A stretch of 64,000 nucleotides of DNA. Origin: Acer yangbiense. Lineage: Eukaryota > Streptophyta > Magnoliopsida > Sapindales > Sapindaceae. The notes beneath the pieces are model-generated. The model was given only the letters and a program-made list of their open reading frames with translations. It searched no databases and was not told where the DNA came from. Each line of letters begins with the position of its first letter. The stretch's first letter is position 1. The position numbers were made by a program, and so were the translations under genes. Below, one piece after another: positions 20,834 through 32,412 of this stretch. Location of the stretch: assembly GCA_008009225.1 (NCBI GenBank), contig CM017763.1, positions 62,393,959-62,457,958 of the forward strand. Reading direction: 5' to 3'.

Positions 20834-21240
20834 TAAACTTAGTATTATTCACTTATAATAAATTTCTATAATGGGTTTGCTCATTTATGTGATATTCATT
20901 GTTATGTGCTCATTTTGAGGGCCAATTGAAGTTTTGTCTTTTGTGCTTTGATCCATCATCCGAGTTTAGGTACTGGTGAACATGAGGTTGTGGAGCCTTG
21001 TTATAAGTGAATATGAGGTTGTCTAATTTTATCTTATCCTTTCTATTACTTCCTTGGCAATTGAATCTTTGAAAGAAAATGGCATACCTTCTTGCATAGA
21101 TCTAAGAGTTTTAAGATATATAGGATTTAGTGATATTATACCCTTTGTAAGGATGATAATATTTTGATCAATTTCTGATTTCTTATGTGGAAAAGACAGT
21201 ACTATATTGACTGCTGAAACAGTATTATAATGAAAAGAAG

Positions 21241-21300
21241 TAATTGTATACCATTTGTACCCGTCGTCAATGATAACAAATTTTGGAGACACACTTGAGA
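21241..21300 (-). pseudogene. Detached relic of raffinose-synthase exon 6
   Basis: The minus strand encodes SPKFVIIDDG, the peptide found in exon 6 of the intact gene (44199-44306), about 680 bp beyond the point where copy 1 breaks off. The flanking sequence does not match the intact gene, and the similarity covers only about 15 codons. It could be the missing piece of exon 6, displaced by insertions, or a remnant of another family member. Confidence 0.5.
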
Positions 21301-21409
21301 CCAACTCAAACAAACAAAAATCACTATATATATAATTACATCCAAAAAAAATATTGATGGAATACATCCATCCTTCATTGAGTGGTGTACATGTCACGTG
21401 TTTTCACCG

Positions 21410-21410
<1 letters not shown>

Positions 21411-21464
<54 letters not shown>
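21411..21464. repeat. (TA)n(TG)n microsatellite
   Basis: About 16 TA units run directly into about 9 TG units, just left of the first Mutator-like element. Confidence 0.95.
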
Positions 21465-23036
21465 GGAGATTTTTGCTGTATTGTGAAAGTAGATTTTGAA
21501 GTTGGGTTTTATTGAAAAGTAATCCCTTTGGAGGGATAAAGTTGAAATCTAACTCATTTTTGAAAAAATTGCAAAACTGACTCCTTTTTGACAATTTTGC
21601 CCTTTTTAATGCATTAAATTACAATCATACCAATACATTGTAAATCCCTTACCTGTCTTCCAAATCGAACACACCTCTCAAAGCCTCTCAAACAGACAAG
21701 CCTCTCATAACCTCTCAAACAAACAAACCTCTTGAAATCTCCAAATCCCTAATCTCTGTAAAATCGACCAAGCCTTCTTCAACAGCGCGGAGGAGACTTG
21801 AAGAAGACGACGGCGCGACTCAGACAACGACGGCATGACTCACAGAGGTGACCTTGAAGATGACGACGGCGTACTGACCTTGAAGAGGACGACGGCGGCG
21901 CGACTCACCTTGAAGACGACGACGATGCGACTGACAGACGACGTTTGGGCTGTGGGAAACTTCAATAAACCTAAGGTGAATGGAACAAATCCCTAATTTC
22001 CCTTTGGTTGTGTGTTTTATTTAATTAGAACATATTTAATTAGAACAAATCCATAATTTTATTTTGGAGTTTCAAAAATCCCTAATTTGAATGACAAAAA
22101 TGTTCAACATTGACTCAATCGTTCTGGGTTTCAATCGTTCAGTGAAGTTTTTGTCCAGTGAAGTTTCAATCGTTCTGGGTTTGAAGTTCTGGGTTTGAAG
22201 TTCTTTATAAGTTATATTAACATTGACTGAATAATTGCAATAAAAGCTTCTTCCTTTTTTTTTTTCACCCATATAGCTTATATTCATTGTTTAGTTTCTG
22301 GGTGCAGTTTTGCATATGCTTTAGCTTGATTAATGCATGTTCTTGTTTTTATTTTTTGGTATCGTATTAATGAAGTTCTTATCCGGGTTTGTGTCTTTAC
22401 CATACGAGACATTTAGCTTCTGTGTTGATTAACAATTTAGCTTGTATCTTTGGATCATTGTGATATATATCTTCAAGTGAAGTTCATTGTATATATCTTC
22501 AAGTGAAGAAAAGTTTGGTTGGTTTTCTGTTTTGGTTCTGATACATGATTGTATATATGTGTATATTTTTGATCAAATTGTACACATAACAGATAATTTG
22601 ACTTGTTAGGTGAACAACTAGTGCCACTTTTTAATCTCATAAGTAGTCAAAGCCTGGATTATTATTAAAATGTGAATACTTGTGATAATATCCTTCTTTG
22701 GTACCACGTTTGTAATGTTATAGGCCAAACAAATATATTAACAACTGATCAAATGAGCTCAATTGGCTATGTTTTCATATGTGCTTAATTAGCTCTGTTT
22801 TCCTAGCTTAGAATTTGGCTTTGATATAGTATGCTTAGAATTATGAAAAATCTTTGGTAGATTTAGTACAGTAGAGAGAATTGATTATATGTCCTGTTTG
22901 CTTGGTATTTCGGTTGGGATTTGTTTTCTTTGCTCAAAGCTTTAGTACAATCTTGTTGGTATCCTTTTCTTGATAATGAATGTATGATATAAACTCCTTG
23001 TTATTGATGGTGCAAATGGTTGCTGATATTTGGCAG

Positions 23037-23270
23037 GTATGCTATCGCTAAAGGAAAGTCCTACAGCTACATACTTCAGTTTGCAATTTCTCTTGGGCAG
23101 CTCTATGGGACTGCTGTTTATTTCATAACTGCTTACATGGAAGGGGATAACTTTGCAGCTAGTACATAGTACATACTATTACTATGCATACTACATTGTA
23201 GTAAATTCCTTCTGGATTTTAATACCGACTCTCATATCTGTTTGGTGTTGGAAAAAGATTTGCTTAGCAA
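23037..23270 (+). pseudogene. Captured HYDRA1/EBP sterol delta8-delta7 isomerase fragment
   Basis: After an intact acceptor (TTGGCAG at 23030-23036) the plus strand reads YAIAKGKSYSYILQFAISLG, then QLYGTAVYFITAYMEGDNFAAS, matching the second half of plant sterol isomerase (HYDRA1, EBP family). A stop at 23167-23169 and a frameshift follow. The match then resumes as YYYAYYIVVNSFWILIPTL and CWKKICLAIQL to about 23270. Presence of the intron edge shows capture at DNA level rather than from mRNA. It sits inside a Mutator-like element and is not a functional gene. Confidence 0.8.
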
Positions 23271-23929
23271 TTCAGCTATAAGGCCAGAAGAAGACCAAAA
23301 TTCGCTGAGGTAGACTTCAGAATATTTCACTTGGGACCTTGGTAGTTTCAGATTGTGCCATTTTTAATGTGTTTGTTGTTTCATAGTTTGTAACTTGGTT
23401 AAATTTATGCACTTTGAGTTGGTTATATGAAACTACAATCTGGAAACCAACATTTTTTCTCTGTTTTTCAATCATGTATTTTTGGCTAAACTTAATGCTT
23501 TTGTGTGCTCTTTTGTATCAATATTATGGAAAGAATTCCCATGAATTTAAGGTTCACAAGTGTTATTATAACCGGTGGGGGCTTTATCTGTGCCTATTTT
23601 CTTAATTAGTACTATAATCACTGTAATATAAAACAAAGTGCTATTACTATGTAAAGCTTAGAAACTTTGGGGACAGCTTTAGAAAGTTTGACATCCTTTT
23701 CAATGGTGAAAAAACTCTTGGACATGATATGCTTATGTTTCATTTTGATGTATGATTTGTAATTTATTCTATAATTATTATTATTGGTTTGTCTCATTGT
23801 TATGGTTGAGTTCCTATATTGTTGGGTTTAGTGATGTTTGAATGTTTGGATTGGATCTTGTAGTGGTTGTATACTTTTAGGTTGGTATTCTCAATTGCAT
23901 TTAGGTTTCCTAACTGTGTTCGGAAATCG

Positions 23930-24105
23930 CAACAACAATAGTTAGGAATTCCCAACAGCTGTTGGGAATTCCTAACACCCGCTGGGAATTCAGAACACCC
24001 GTTAGGAATTCCTTAACACCCGTTAGGAATTCCTAACACCAGTTGAGAATTCCTAACACCAATTGGGAATTCCTAACACCAGTTTTGAATTCCTAACTGC
24101 AGTTG
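23930..24105. repeat. Palindromic 20-bp repeat array A1
   Basis: About eight units of GTTRGGAATTCCYAAC (a 16-bp palindrome with a central EcoRI site) separated by 4-nt variable spacers such as AGCT, ACCC, ACCA and TGCA. It lies between the captured HYDRA1 fragment and array A2. Confidence 0.9.
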
Positions 24106-24722
24106 GCAAGTATTGCTATTGCTTTAGTTATCTATATTTTTCTTTCAGCTTACAGGTGATTTGAATAAGATCATTGTGTTGCAGACGTTACTGGAGTCCT
24201 ACGGGATTTGTGAGGTCTGTCCTCTGATTCAAGTTTTCGAAAAGCTTCATTATATTGCATCTGAATTATTACATCACTGTTGAGTGGAAGTTTGAAATCT
24301 TTTCTTGTCTGATTCTTGCTTGACTCGAGTCTAGAAACTTGGTGACATTGTGTTTAGTTTCTCTTAGTTCTTTGACTTTCAAATTATTAAAAATTTAAAA
24401 TCGCTTCTTTCATGAAGGTGGCAAGGACCGGGAGGGTGGCATTGGTGCGGGAGTTAGGCTGATATATACTTCGTAGTGTTGAATAAATGATTATATAAGT
24501 TAGGTTCCTGGATAATGCTAGTTGTTTATTGCAGAATATCTTTATTTTATATTTCTAATGATCAAAAAATGCAAATTCAGCTTCAATATGTTGTATATTC
24601 ATAAGAGATATTCAGGTTGGTTGTGAAAATATATGCAAAAGTTTCATTCCACTACAAATACAACTTTATAGATGGTAAATTCCATGAGAAGAAATGTGTA
24701 AAAAGTAGTGTTTGATCTTAAC

Positions 24723-24920
24723 ACATGTTAGGAATTCTCAACACCTGTTGGGAATTCCTAACTGTTGTTAGGAATTCCCAACAGGTGTTAGGAATTCCTA
24801 ACACCCGTTGGGAATTCCTAACATCAGTTGGGAATTCCTAACGGGTGTTAGGAATTCCTAACACCTGTTGTAAGAATTCTCAACACCTGTTAGGAATTCC
24901 TAACACCTGTTAGGAATTCC
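24723..24920. repeat. Palindromic 20-bp repeat array A2
   Basis: About ten units of the same GTTRGGAATTCCYAAC palindrome with spacers ACCT, TGTT, AGGT, ACCC, ATCA and GGGT. It sits directly upstream of the DUF1985-like frame and corresponds in position to the array at 30017-30345 of element 2. Confidence 0.9.
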
Positions 24921-25041
24921 GAAATTTATAATTGAATTCTTAAATACATTAACAAAAATCACATTAAATTGCTTATTCGGTTAAAACATTTGTATCGATA
25001 TAAATATCTTTTGGTTTTATGTTATATTTCAGGATAATTAA

Positions 25042-25380
25042 ATGGGAGAAGAGGTGGAATTTTTAGTAAATGCTGAAGAACATTTCCCGACGAAGATAAA
25101 CAGCACCTCGTCAACGTATGCGGTAAAGTGCATTAAGGAAAAGTTGACAGAGGCGCAACTTTCCCTCTTCTGCACGACATGCTTCGGGAAACTTTTGGAG
25201 ATGAATGACTTGAAGTTTTCCGGGCAGCTGGTCTATAATCTCTTATTGGGCCTATTGGGCCTATTGGGCTTAGTGATTATTTTAACTGTTTTTAAGTTAA
25301 ATGCTGATTTATATGGGCTTGCTGAATTGCTGATTTTGTATGGTATAATAATACCACTTCAGTTTAACTTCAGTATATAA
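25042..25380 (+). pseudogene. DUF1985-like transposon protein fragment
   Basis: A 112-codon frame beginning MGEEVEFLVNAEEHFPTKIN and containing LTEAQLSLFCTTCFGKLLEM and KFSGQLVYNLLLG. This resembles the start of the DUF1985 domain found with Ulp1-type proteases in plant Mutator/CACTA transposons. It lacks the rest of the domain and any protease. The end degenerates into a 9-bp triplication (GGGCCTATT) and hydrophobic codons. An AG acceptor precedes the ATG (TTTCAGGATAATTAA), so it may have been an internal exon. Element 2 keeps only its first 29 codons. Function is unknown. Confidence 0.55.
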
Positions 25381-25951
25381 CAATATTCATTCATAATAAA
25401 ATTCAAGAAAGGTAAACCTGTATTTGGTGATTAATATACATATTGATAATTGAAAATTATTCATTCTTCAAAAACTACAGCAAATCAACAAATTATGAGT
25501 TCTTAAACAGTTTACTAGGGGAAATATCTAAATAAGGAAACAAGGTGAAAGAAACCAGGAACCAGAACAAAGTATTAGTTGAGTCATGTAAAATTATTTT
25601 CAAAATAACTGGAAATTTTTTTTTTTTCGAAAAGAAGATCTATAACTTCATTTCAATATCTATTTTTATTTTTTTGTTTGGTGACACATGACAAACAAAC
25701 CCAGTGGCCAGCAATCAAAAAGACAATTTATCAAAAAAGAGAGCCCAAATTTAAGCAGTAACAATCAAGTAACATAGATCCTAAAATCCATAACCAAAAA
25801 CCACCATCGTCGTCACTACCACCACCATAACAAACCGTACGATCTAACTCCTCCAGCTACTTTTTGAGGCACCGCCGCTCCTGGAGTATCTAAAACCACC
25901 ATCTACACTGTCATAACCAAACAAAAAACATTCATCAGATCAAAAAAATCT

Positions 25952-26149
25952 CTAAATCTGGCGAAAAAACAAAGAAAAATAGGAAATAATAGAATAATAA
26001 ATCGATCGGGATCTTCGACTTTGTAATGACTCATACGACGTTTCCCTTGAAACTGAAATTACTTTACACATTCCAAATTGATATTTGAACTTCCCACCAC
26101 TGTTACTCCATTCACCGCCATATAAAACAACAAACCGAACTTTATCCAT
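25952..26149 (-). pseudogene. Mutator-like transposase N-terminal relic (element 1)
   Basis: The minus strand starts MDKVRFVVLYGGEWSNSGGK and reaches VISVSRETSYESL, a form common at the N-terminus of plant MURA-type transposases. The frame then fails. The catalytic DDE region and zinc knuckle are absent. It lies in opposite orientation to the DUF1985-like frame, and its partner is at 31733-31978. Confidence 0.6.
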
Positions 26150-26271
26150 GCAACCCGCCTTTCAAATGCATGGGAAATTTATAATTAAATTCGTAAACAA
26201 ATATTATAAATTCATGGTACATTGAATCTACAAATATTATCAATCCAAGCACTACTTGGAATTTTCCAAAC

Positions 26272-26525
26272 AGCCGTTAGGAATTCCTAACTGCAGTTGA
26301 GAATTCCTAACACCAGTTAGGAATTCCCAACACCCGTTAGGAATTCCTAACATCCGTTGGGAATTCCTAACAACAGTTGGGGATTCCTAACACCCGTTGG
26401 GAAATTCCTAACTGCAGTTAAGAATTCCTAACACCAGTTTGGAATTCCTAACACCCGTTGGGAATTCCTAACACCTGTTTAGAATTCCTAACACCCGTTA
26501 GGAATTCCGAACGGCTGTTTGGAAA
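26272..26525. repeat. Palindromic 20-bp repeat array A3
   Basis: About twelve units of GTTRGGAATTCCYAAC with 4-nt spacers (TGCA, ACCA, ACCC, ATCC, AACA, ACCT, GGCT). It lies on the other side of the coding relics from A2, so the two arrays bracket them. Confidence 0.9.
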
Positions 26526-27377
26526 ACAGTATTGGACACATACGAAAAATAAAGTTTCAATTGTCTAAATTCAATACTATAATGGAAAATCAACCACAAC
26601 AACATCAAATTCAACTAAGACCCATGCCCTATTACATTCATGTAAGCTATTTTCACAAAAATAAAGAACCCTAAACACAAATCTAAGTAAATACCACATT
26701 TTTCAACTTCAAATATGTAAAAATTGAGCTTGTAAACTTTAAATTGACCACAAATATATCAAATTCAACCAAGACCCATGCTCTATTACATGAGGAATAA
26801 GCTAATTTCACAAAAATTAAGAACCCTAATACATAAATCTAAGTAAATAACACATTTTAACAAGAAAAACTCAAAATTTAGCTTGTGAACTTTAAATTGA
26901 TCACAACAACATCAAATGCAATCAAGACCCATGCTTTATTATGTAAATGTAAACTATTTTCACAAAAAAATTACACAAATTCCAGAAAATCAGACATAAA
27001 TTTTGGATATTAAGTGAAAAAGTTCAAAAAAAACTCAAAAACTCACCTCAAAGCTTCAATGGTGGAGTTGCTTGTTTTTACTTGCTCAATGGCGGAGTTG
27101 CTTAATTTGGACTTGCAAAGGAAGAGAGAACAAAAGAAAAAAAATTTGGAGAGGGAAAAGAATGAGAGTCGTTGGTGAGGAGAGGAAGAAGTGATGAAAA
27201 GAAGGAAATAAAAGTGAAGGTAAAGAGGGAAGTTAAGTAAAGAGAAAATGTTTAAGTGAGGGTAATATGGTACTTGTCCATGGAATATGAGTTAGTTTTG
27301 CAATAATTTCAAAAACAGGTTAGATTTCAACATCACAATCCAAAAAGGGTTACTTTTCAATAAAACCCTTTGAAGTT

Positions 27378-27773
27378 ACACACAGCAGAATAGCAGATGC
27401 TAGAAACAATGAAAATTTAAACAAAACAACAAACACTTATTTGTTATACATAATACATGCTAAAGTATTTGAAGATGACAAAAAACGTTAACAGGAACAA
27501 TCACATAGTAGATATTACAAATTGACAACAAAGAAATATATCGATTTATTGGGATGATATTCTGCACTTTAATCTCACAATATTCCATGTTGATTTATTG
27601 ACAACAAAGAAATACATAATTTGAACATGATTAAATGAAATCATCAGTTTGAGAAATAAGAAAAATCATCTATATATGAATATATATAAAAAGAAAACAA
27701 ATACTTGATATATATATATATATAGAAGACAAATTTAACAGTCATCTAATTTTTTATTTATTTTTTAACAGTC
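27378..27773. other. 3' flank of the interrupted NLR gene
   Basis: AT-rich non-coding sequence between Mutator-like element 1 and the stop codon of the minus-strand NLR. It probably holds the 3' UTR and terminator of that gene. A short TA run lies at 27713-27723. No other feature was seen. Confidence 0.5.
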
Positions 27774-29149
27774 TTATATACCCATAGCAAATAACAAGAC
27801 TTTGTGTATATGTTTGAGCTTCTCCAACGTCTCATATGTTACAAAGGTAGAGTTTGACTCAATTTCCATTAACATATTATGAAAATGAAGGAAACTAAGG
27901 TTTTTTAGATTCTCAACTCCACTTGGAATCACCTTTAACAGTGGGCATGCCGAAATCACTAGAGTTTCAAGAAGAGACATGGCACCATCTTCTATCATAA
28001 TAAATTGGGTTTTATTGAAAACTAACCCTTTTGGAAGGCTGCTATTGAAATCTAACCCATTTTTGAAAAAATTGCAACACTAACTCCTTTGTGACATTAT
28101 TGCCCTTTTAAAATTTTAAAATTACATTCTTATTATAACACACATTACATCCCTTCTCTCTCTCTCAAATCGACCACACCCCTCTGAAAATTGCAAAATC
28201 CCTAATCTCTCTAAAGACAAAACCTCTCTGAAATTGCCAAATCCCTAATCTCTCTAAAATCGACCAAATCCCTAGTTGCAGTGCAAGCCTTCTCTCCCAC
28301 CGATGCTGACTTCAATTCTCTTTGAAGCACAACGAAGTTTGAAGACGACGGCGCGACGGAAGGTTGAAGACGACGACGACGACGACGATGCTTCGTTGAA
28401 TACGACGACGACTTCAACGACGCTCCGTTGAAGACGACGACGCTACATAAGGTGAATGGTTCTTCAATTTTTAAATTTTTTTGTGGTGTTGTTTGGTAAT
28501 TCCACCTATCTGCCATGGATTTTTTTTTTTTAAGCTTTCTGCTTCAATTTGTGTATTTTGAAAAATCCCAAATTTGAATTAGAACCCTAATTATTTTTTT
28601 TGAGTTTGAATTAGAACCCTAATCAGTAATTCACTGATTAGATTGTGTTATGAACTTGAGTTTGTTGCAAGCAATCGTGAACCTGAAACTGCATAGAATA
28701 CTGTGGCTTGCAAACTGAGATTGAATGAAATGTGTCTCTTGTATGACTGGCTGGTTCATATTTCTCTATGGACTGTCATACTGCATCTTTCTTGGATTTA
28801 GGTATGAGTTGTTTGACTGGTTATGGTGTACTCAATGTCAATGGCAGATTCATTTTGTCAAATCTTATGATACAAATACTTGAATGACTTAATGAATTGC
28901 TGGTAATTTTTCAAGTATATTGAAGTGTTCAATGTAGACTCCTCTTCTCAAGTCCTGGTATACAATGTCTTCATGTCTTTGTCTCGTACTTTGCTAATTT
29001 TAAGTGTTTGTAGAATGTGAAATGGGCATTTTATATTCATGCAAATTATTATTTGCGTTGGCTCAATTGGAGAGGCCAGACATGGGAGTTTTCATGCTAA
29101 AATTGTCATTATGTAGGAATTCTCCTAGATGAGGTATTGCCTTTTCCTG

Positions 29150-29477
29150 GACAGATATGTTTAGTAGTTATGTTAGTTCTGTTTTGTGTAATTTGGTTAG
29201 AAAGGAAGAAGTTTTTATGACGATATGGGGGAGAAGGTCCATATTATGTGGGACAAAATTCATTTTTGGGCATATCTTCGACCATTTGTTTCCTAAGGAG
29301 GTTTTTTTTTTTTTTGGTGAGGGCTCTTTTATAGGTCTGCCTTTGGTTTCTGTGTAATCTTTTGTTGCTGATCCAGGCAATTTTTGTGTGCTAGGATTGG
29401 TCTGTCCTCCCCTCCCCTCTTCTCTTTTGTACATGGTTTTCTGATTTAATGATAGTTTTGATTTTGTTAAAAAAAAT
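29150..29477 (+). mobile_element. LINE 3'-end remnant nested in element 2
   Basis: The plus strand reads LVRKEE and, in another frame, EKVHIMWDKIHFWAYL, like the last codons of plant LINE reverse transcriptase ORFs. A GT/TC-rich 3' UTR and a short A run (29470-29477) follow. The left edge is unclear and no convincing target duplication was found. Confidence 0.5.
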
Positions 29478-30016
29478 ATAGCATATTACTAATAACCAAG
29501 GTTTATGATTTGCTTTGATTTCAGAAAGTAGAAACATTTGAGATTATTGAGCTACATGATTATTGTTGAATGTTGTATTGGCAAATTTTATTGCTCGTTG
29601 TGTCTCATTGTTTTTGGATAGTAATGTGTACATTATTGACCTTATATCCATCAGTTCACCATATACGATATGTAATATTGGCTTTGGAAATAAATTTGTA
29701 ATCACACAATCCTCGTATGGGTGATTTATTTTGGTTGTTGCCATAATGAACTTGTAGTAGTCGGTTGTTTTGTGTCGTCAATTGCATTGGGATGTGCTAA
29801 TGAGTCTTTAGTTTTTCAATGTGTTGAATTAAGCTCAACATGCATGTTCAATGTGTTGTGATATTTGTGTTGAATTTCCAACCTGTATTTTACTGTCAAG
29901 TTGGTATGTGCATCTTTTGGTTTAATTTTGGCATAGTGATGTTTGATTTGCTATATTGCTGGGTTTAGAGCTCCTGTAAATGAAATTGCTGGTTATGGTT
30001 AAATTTATGATATTCT

Positions 30017-30345
30017 TAACGGGTGTTAGGATTTCCTAACACCCGTTAGGAATTCCTAACACCCATTAGGAAATCCTAACGTGTGTTAGGAAATTCCAAA
30101 CGGGTGTTAGGAAAGGAAATTCCTAAACGGGGGATAGGAATTTCCTAACATCTATTAGGAATTTCCTGACACCCGTTAGGAATTCCTAACACATGTTAGA
30201 AAATTCCAAACGGGTGTTTGGAAATTCCTAACGGGTGTCAGGAATTTCCTAACACCCGTTTGGAATTCCTAACACCTGTTTGGAATTCCCAACAACAGTT
30301 TGGAACTCCCAACTGCTGTTGGGAATTTCCAACACAGTTTTGAAT
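30017..30345. repeat. Palindromic 20-bp repeat array B1
   Basis: About fifteen units related to GTTAGGAATTCCTAAC, many expanded to GGAAATTCC, with spacers ACCC, GTGT, GGGT, ACCT and AACA. It stands directly before the DUF1985-like start, as array A2 does in element 1. Confidence 0.9.
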
Positions 30346-30449
30346 TCTCAACTACAATAACAAATATCACCTTAAATTGCTTATTCGGTTTAAACATTTA
30401 TACTAATATAAATATTTGATGGTTTTATGTTATATTTCAGGATAATTAA

Positions 30450-30539
30450 ATGGGAGAAGAGGTGGAATTGTTAGTAAAGGCTGCAAAACATTTCCCGGCG
30501 AAGATAAACAGCACTTCGTCAGCGGTTGCTGTAAAGTAA
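30450..30539 (+). pseudogene. DUF1985-like fragment, first 29 codons only
   Basis: It matches 25042-25128 (MGEEVEL, then HFPAKINSTSSA) and ends with a stop directly before the captured U-box ligase sequence. The cargo therefore replaced the remainder of this frame in element 2. Confidence 0.6.
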
Positions 30540-30546
30540 ACCCTCA

Positions 30547-31020
30547 GGCTATGACTTTGATTCCATCGAAGTTGGGCCTGACCACCAAACCCTGGTTTCA
30601 GAAGAAATAGTCCCTAACCTACTCCATCTAATATGCAACACTGGTCCAGCAATTGAGTGTAAACTTCTATAGGTTCTTGTTGGACTCATTAATAGTCCCA
30701 CAACTATCCTGAACGTGGTTTCTGCCACCAAAAGTTCCAGTACTACAATCAGTCTGGTTCAGCTTGTCAAGGCTCCTCGGAAGGATTTACGTGTAGCTTC
30801 CGTAAAACTTCTCCAGAACCTCTCACCACACATGGGCAGGAATTAGCTGATGAACTACGTAGTACCATCGGCCAGCTTGGTAGCCTAATAAAAGTTAAAG
30901 CGGAAAATATAGGAATCACTGAGGAACAGGCAGCAGCTGTTGGCCTTTTAGCTAATTTACCAGAAAGAGATGTGGGTCTAACAAGGCAGATGCTAGATGA
31001 TGGCGCCTTTCAGCTAATTT
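30547..31020 (+). pseudogene. Captured PUB43/PUB44 (SAUL1)-type U-box E3 ligase fragment
   Basis: The plus strand reads GYDFDSIEVGPDHQTLVSEE, IVPNLLHLICNTGPAIE, a stop at 30670, SLVQLVKAPRKDLRVASVKL, LQNLSPHMG, then after a frameshift ELADELRSTIGQLGSLIKV, GITEEQAAAVGLLANLPERD and GLTRQMLDDGAFQLI. This corresponds to the ARM-repeat part of the U-box ubiquitin ligases PUB43/PUB44 (SAUL1). No U-box is present. The internal stop and frameshift make it non-coding, but similarity remains high enough to suggest recent capture. Confidence 0.8.
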
Positions 31021-31732
31021 AGAAAGAGATGTTGTCAAACTGCAAGTAGATATTGTATTATTGTTGTATACAGATAATCCCTATTTGTATAGAATCCCGA
31101 AAGCCATTCATTTGTTCTTGTACTGTTTTCAGTATATTGCACATATTTTCAAATGAACATCATCACATTGTAATTGGTTATTTAGAAGAAAAGTTATTAT
31201 AGGAATGTGTTATTGACATTGGAAATGGTTTTTCAAGTTTCTTAGAAACAGCCTTGAGTGTGATTTTCTTTTTCTGAGTCCTGATGTATACATTTATTTG
31301 AGGTTTACCATTAGTGAAGTTCTGATTTTCAGTTCTTAACAATAAAGCCAACGCCATTACGTCATTATTTTTTAATGTGTTCGACAACCCAGAGGAGGAT
31401 TTATGTAACTACATTCAATGAAACCACGCAAAATTCATGAGACAATTGAGTGCAATTCAGTTGCTGGAGCTCAAGCTTGAAAATTATAAATTAGAAAGTC
31501 ATCACTGATGCTACTGTGCAAGACAGGATTCAAGACAAAAGCCATTGGCAATTGGATTACTGAAACATACATACATATCAGTACAGATGCATTCAACAAT
31601 TGAGATTGATATCTGTATTTTTGGTAAAAAAAAAAAATGAGATCGTCCAAATAAATAGTGATGTACAATATAGTTTCACTCGCATGGATCCGGCATTTTG
31701 CAAACGACGACGTTTCTGAATTGGAATAAAAG

Positions 31733-31978
31733 TCATAGCCTGAGCTCACAATACTGCACATCATCATCATTCAAAACTTCAAATGGTGCTAAAACCTTAG
31801 GTGAATTAAAGATGAACTTCATTTTGATGGAGGACTCGCTTGGATTGGCTTCAACAAGACGAGATACGATGTCAAGTAATGACTCATACGATGTTTCCCT
31901 TGAAACTGAAAAGTATTCCATATTGATATTTGATCTTCCCACCACTGTTACTCCATTCACCGCCATATAACACAACAA
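31733..31978 (-). pseudogene. Mutator-like transposase N-terminal relic (element 2)
   Basis: The minus strand contains SVSRETSYESLLDIVSRLVE and KMKFIFNSPKVLAPFEVLND, extending the relic at 25952-26149. The start is damaged: the codon after MDKN is a stop. There is no DDE catalytic domain. Confidence 0.6.
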
Positions 31979-32137
31979 ATCAGTTTTTATCCATGCAACC
32001 CACCTTTCAAATGCAGAGGAAATTTATAATCAAATTCCTAAACAAATATTATAAATCTAAACAAATATTATAAATTCATGGTACATTGAATCTACAAAAT
32101 ATTATGAATCCAAACACTATTTGGAAATTCCCAACAG

Positions 32138-32412
32138 CCGTTAGGAATTCCTAACAGCAGTTAGGAATTCCCAACAGCCGTTAGGAATTCCCAACAGCCG
32201 TTAGGAATTCCCAACAGCCGTTAGGAATTCCCAACAGCCGTTAGGAATTTCCCATAGCCGTTAGGAATTACATAACAACTGTTAGGAATTTCCCATAGCC
32301 GTTAGGAATTACATAACACTGTTAGGAATTTCCAATAACCGTTAGGAATTCCCAACTGCAGTTACAAAATTCCTAACTATGTTATGAAATTCCTAACAGG
32401 TGTTAGGAATTC
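32138..32412. repeat. Palindromic repeat array B2
   Basis: About thirteen units; the first six are near-identical (GTTAGGAATTCCCAAC with spacer AGCC), indicating recent local amplification. Later units are degenerate. It corresponds to array A3 of element 1. Confidence 0.9.

Larger units (their letters stand above)
21504..27368. mobile_element. Mutator-like element 1 (Pack-MULE-like, 5865 bp)
   Basis: Both ends begin GGGTTTTATTGAAAAGTAA on opposite strands, and the inverted similarity extends for about 100 bp (including TTGAAATCTAAC and TTGCAAAACT). A 9-bp duplication TTTGAAGTT flanks it (21495-21503 and 27369-27377), diagnostic of Mutator-like transposons. Inside are a GACGACGGCG-rich zone (21790-21945), a captured sterol-isomerase exon (23037-23270), three arrays of a 20-bp palindromic unit, a DUF1985-like frame on the plus strand (25042-25380) and a transposase N-terminal relic on the minus strand (25952-26149). 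No full transposase is present, so it is non-autonomous. It is a sister of the element at 28007-33288. Confidence 0.92.

Noticed and set aside
20632..20852. Two overlapping small frames on opposite strands with similar peptides
   Set aside because: They are the two strands of one hairpin MITE.
30450..31020. A chimeric protein joining the DUF1985-like start with the U-box ligase ARM part
   Set aside because: A stop codon separates the two, and the ligase part contains its own stop and frameshift.
23930..32412. CRISPR-like appearance of the repeat arrays
   Set aside because: The repeat is 16 bp, spacers are 4 nt, the context is a plant transposon and no Cas genes exist.
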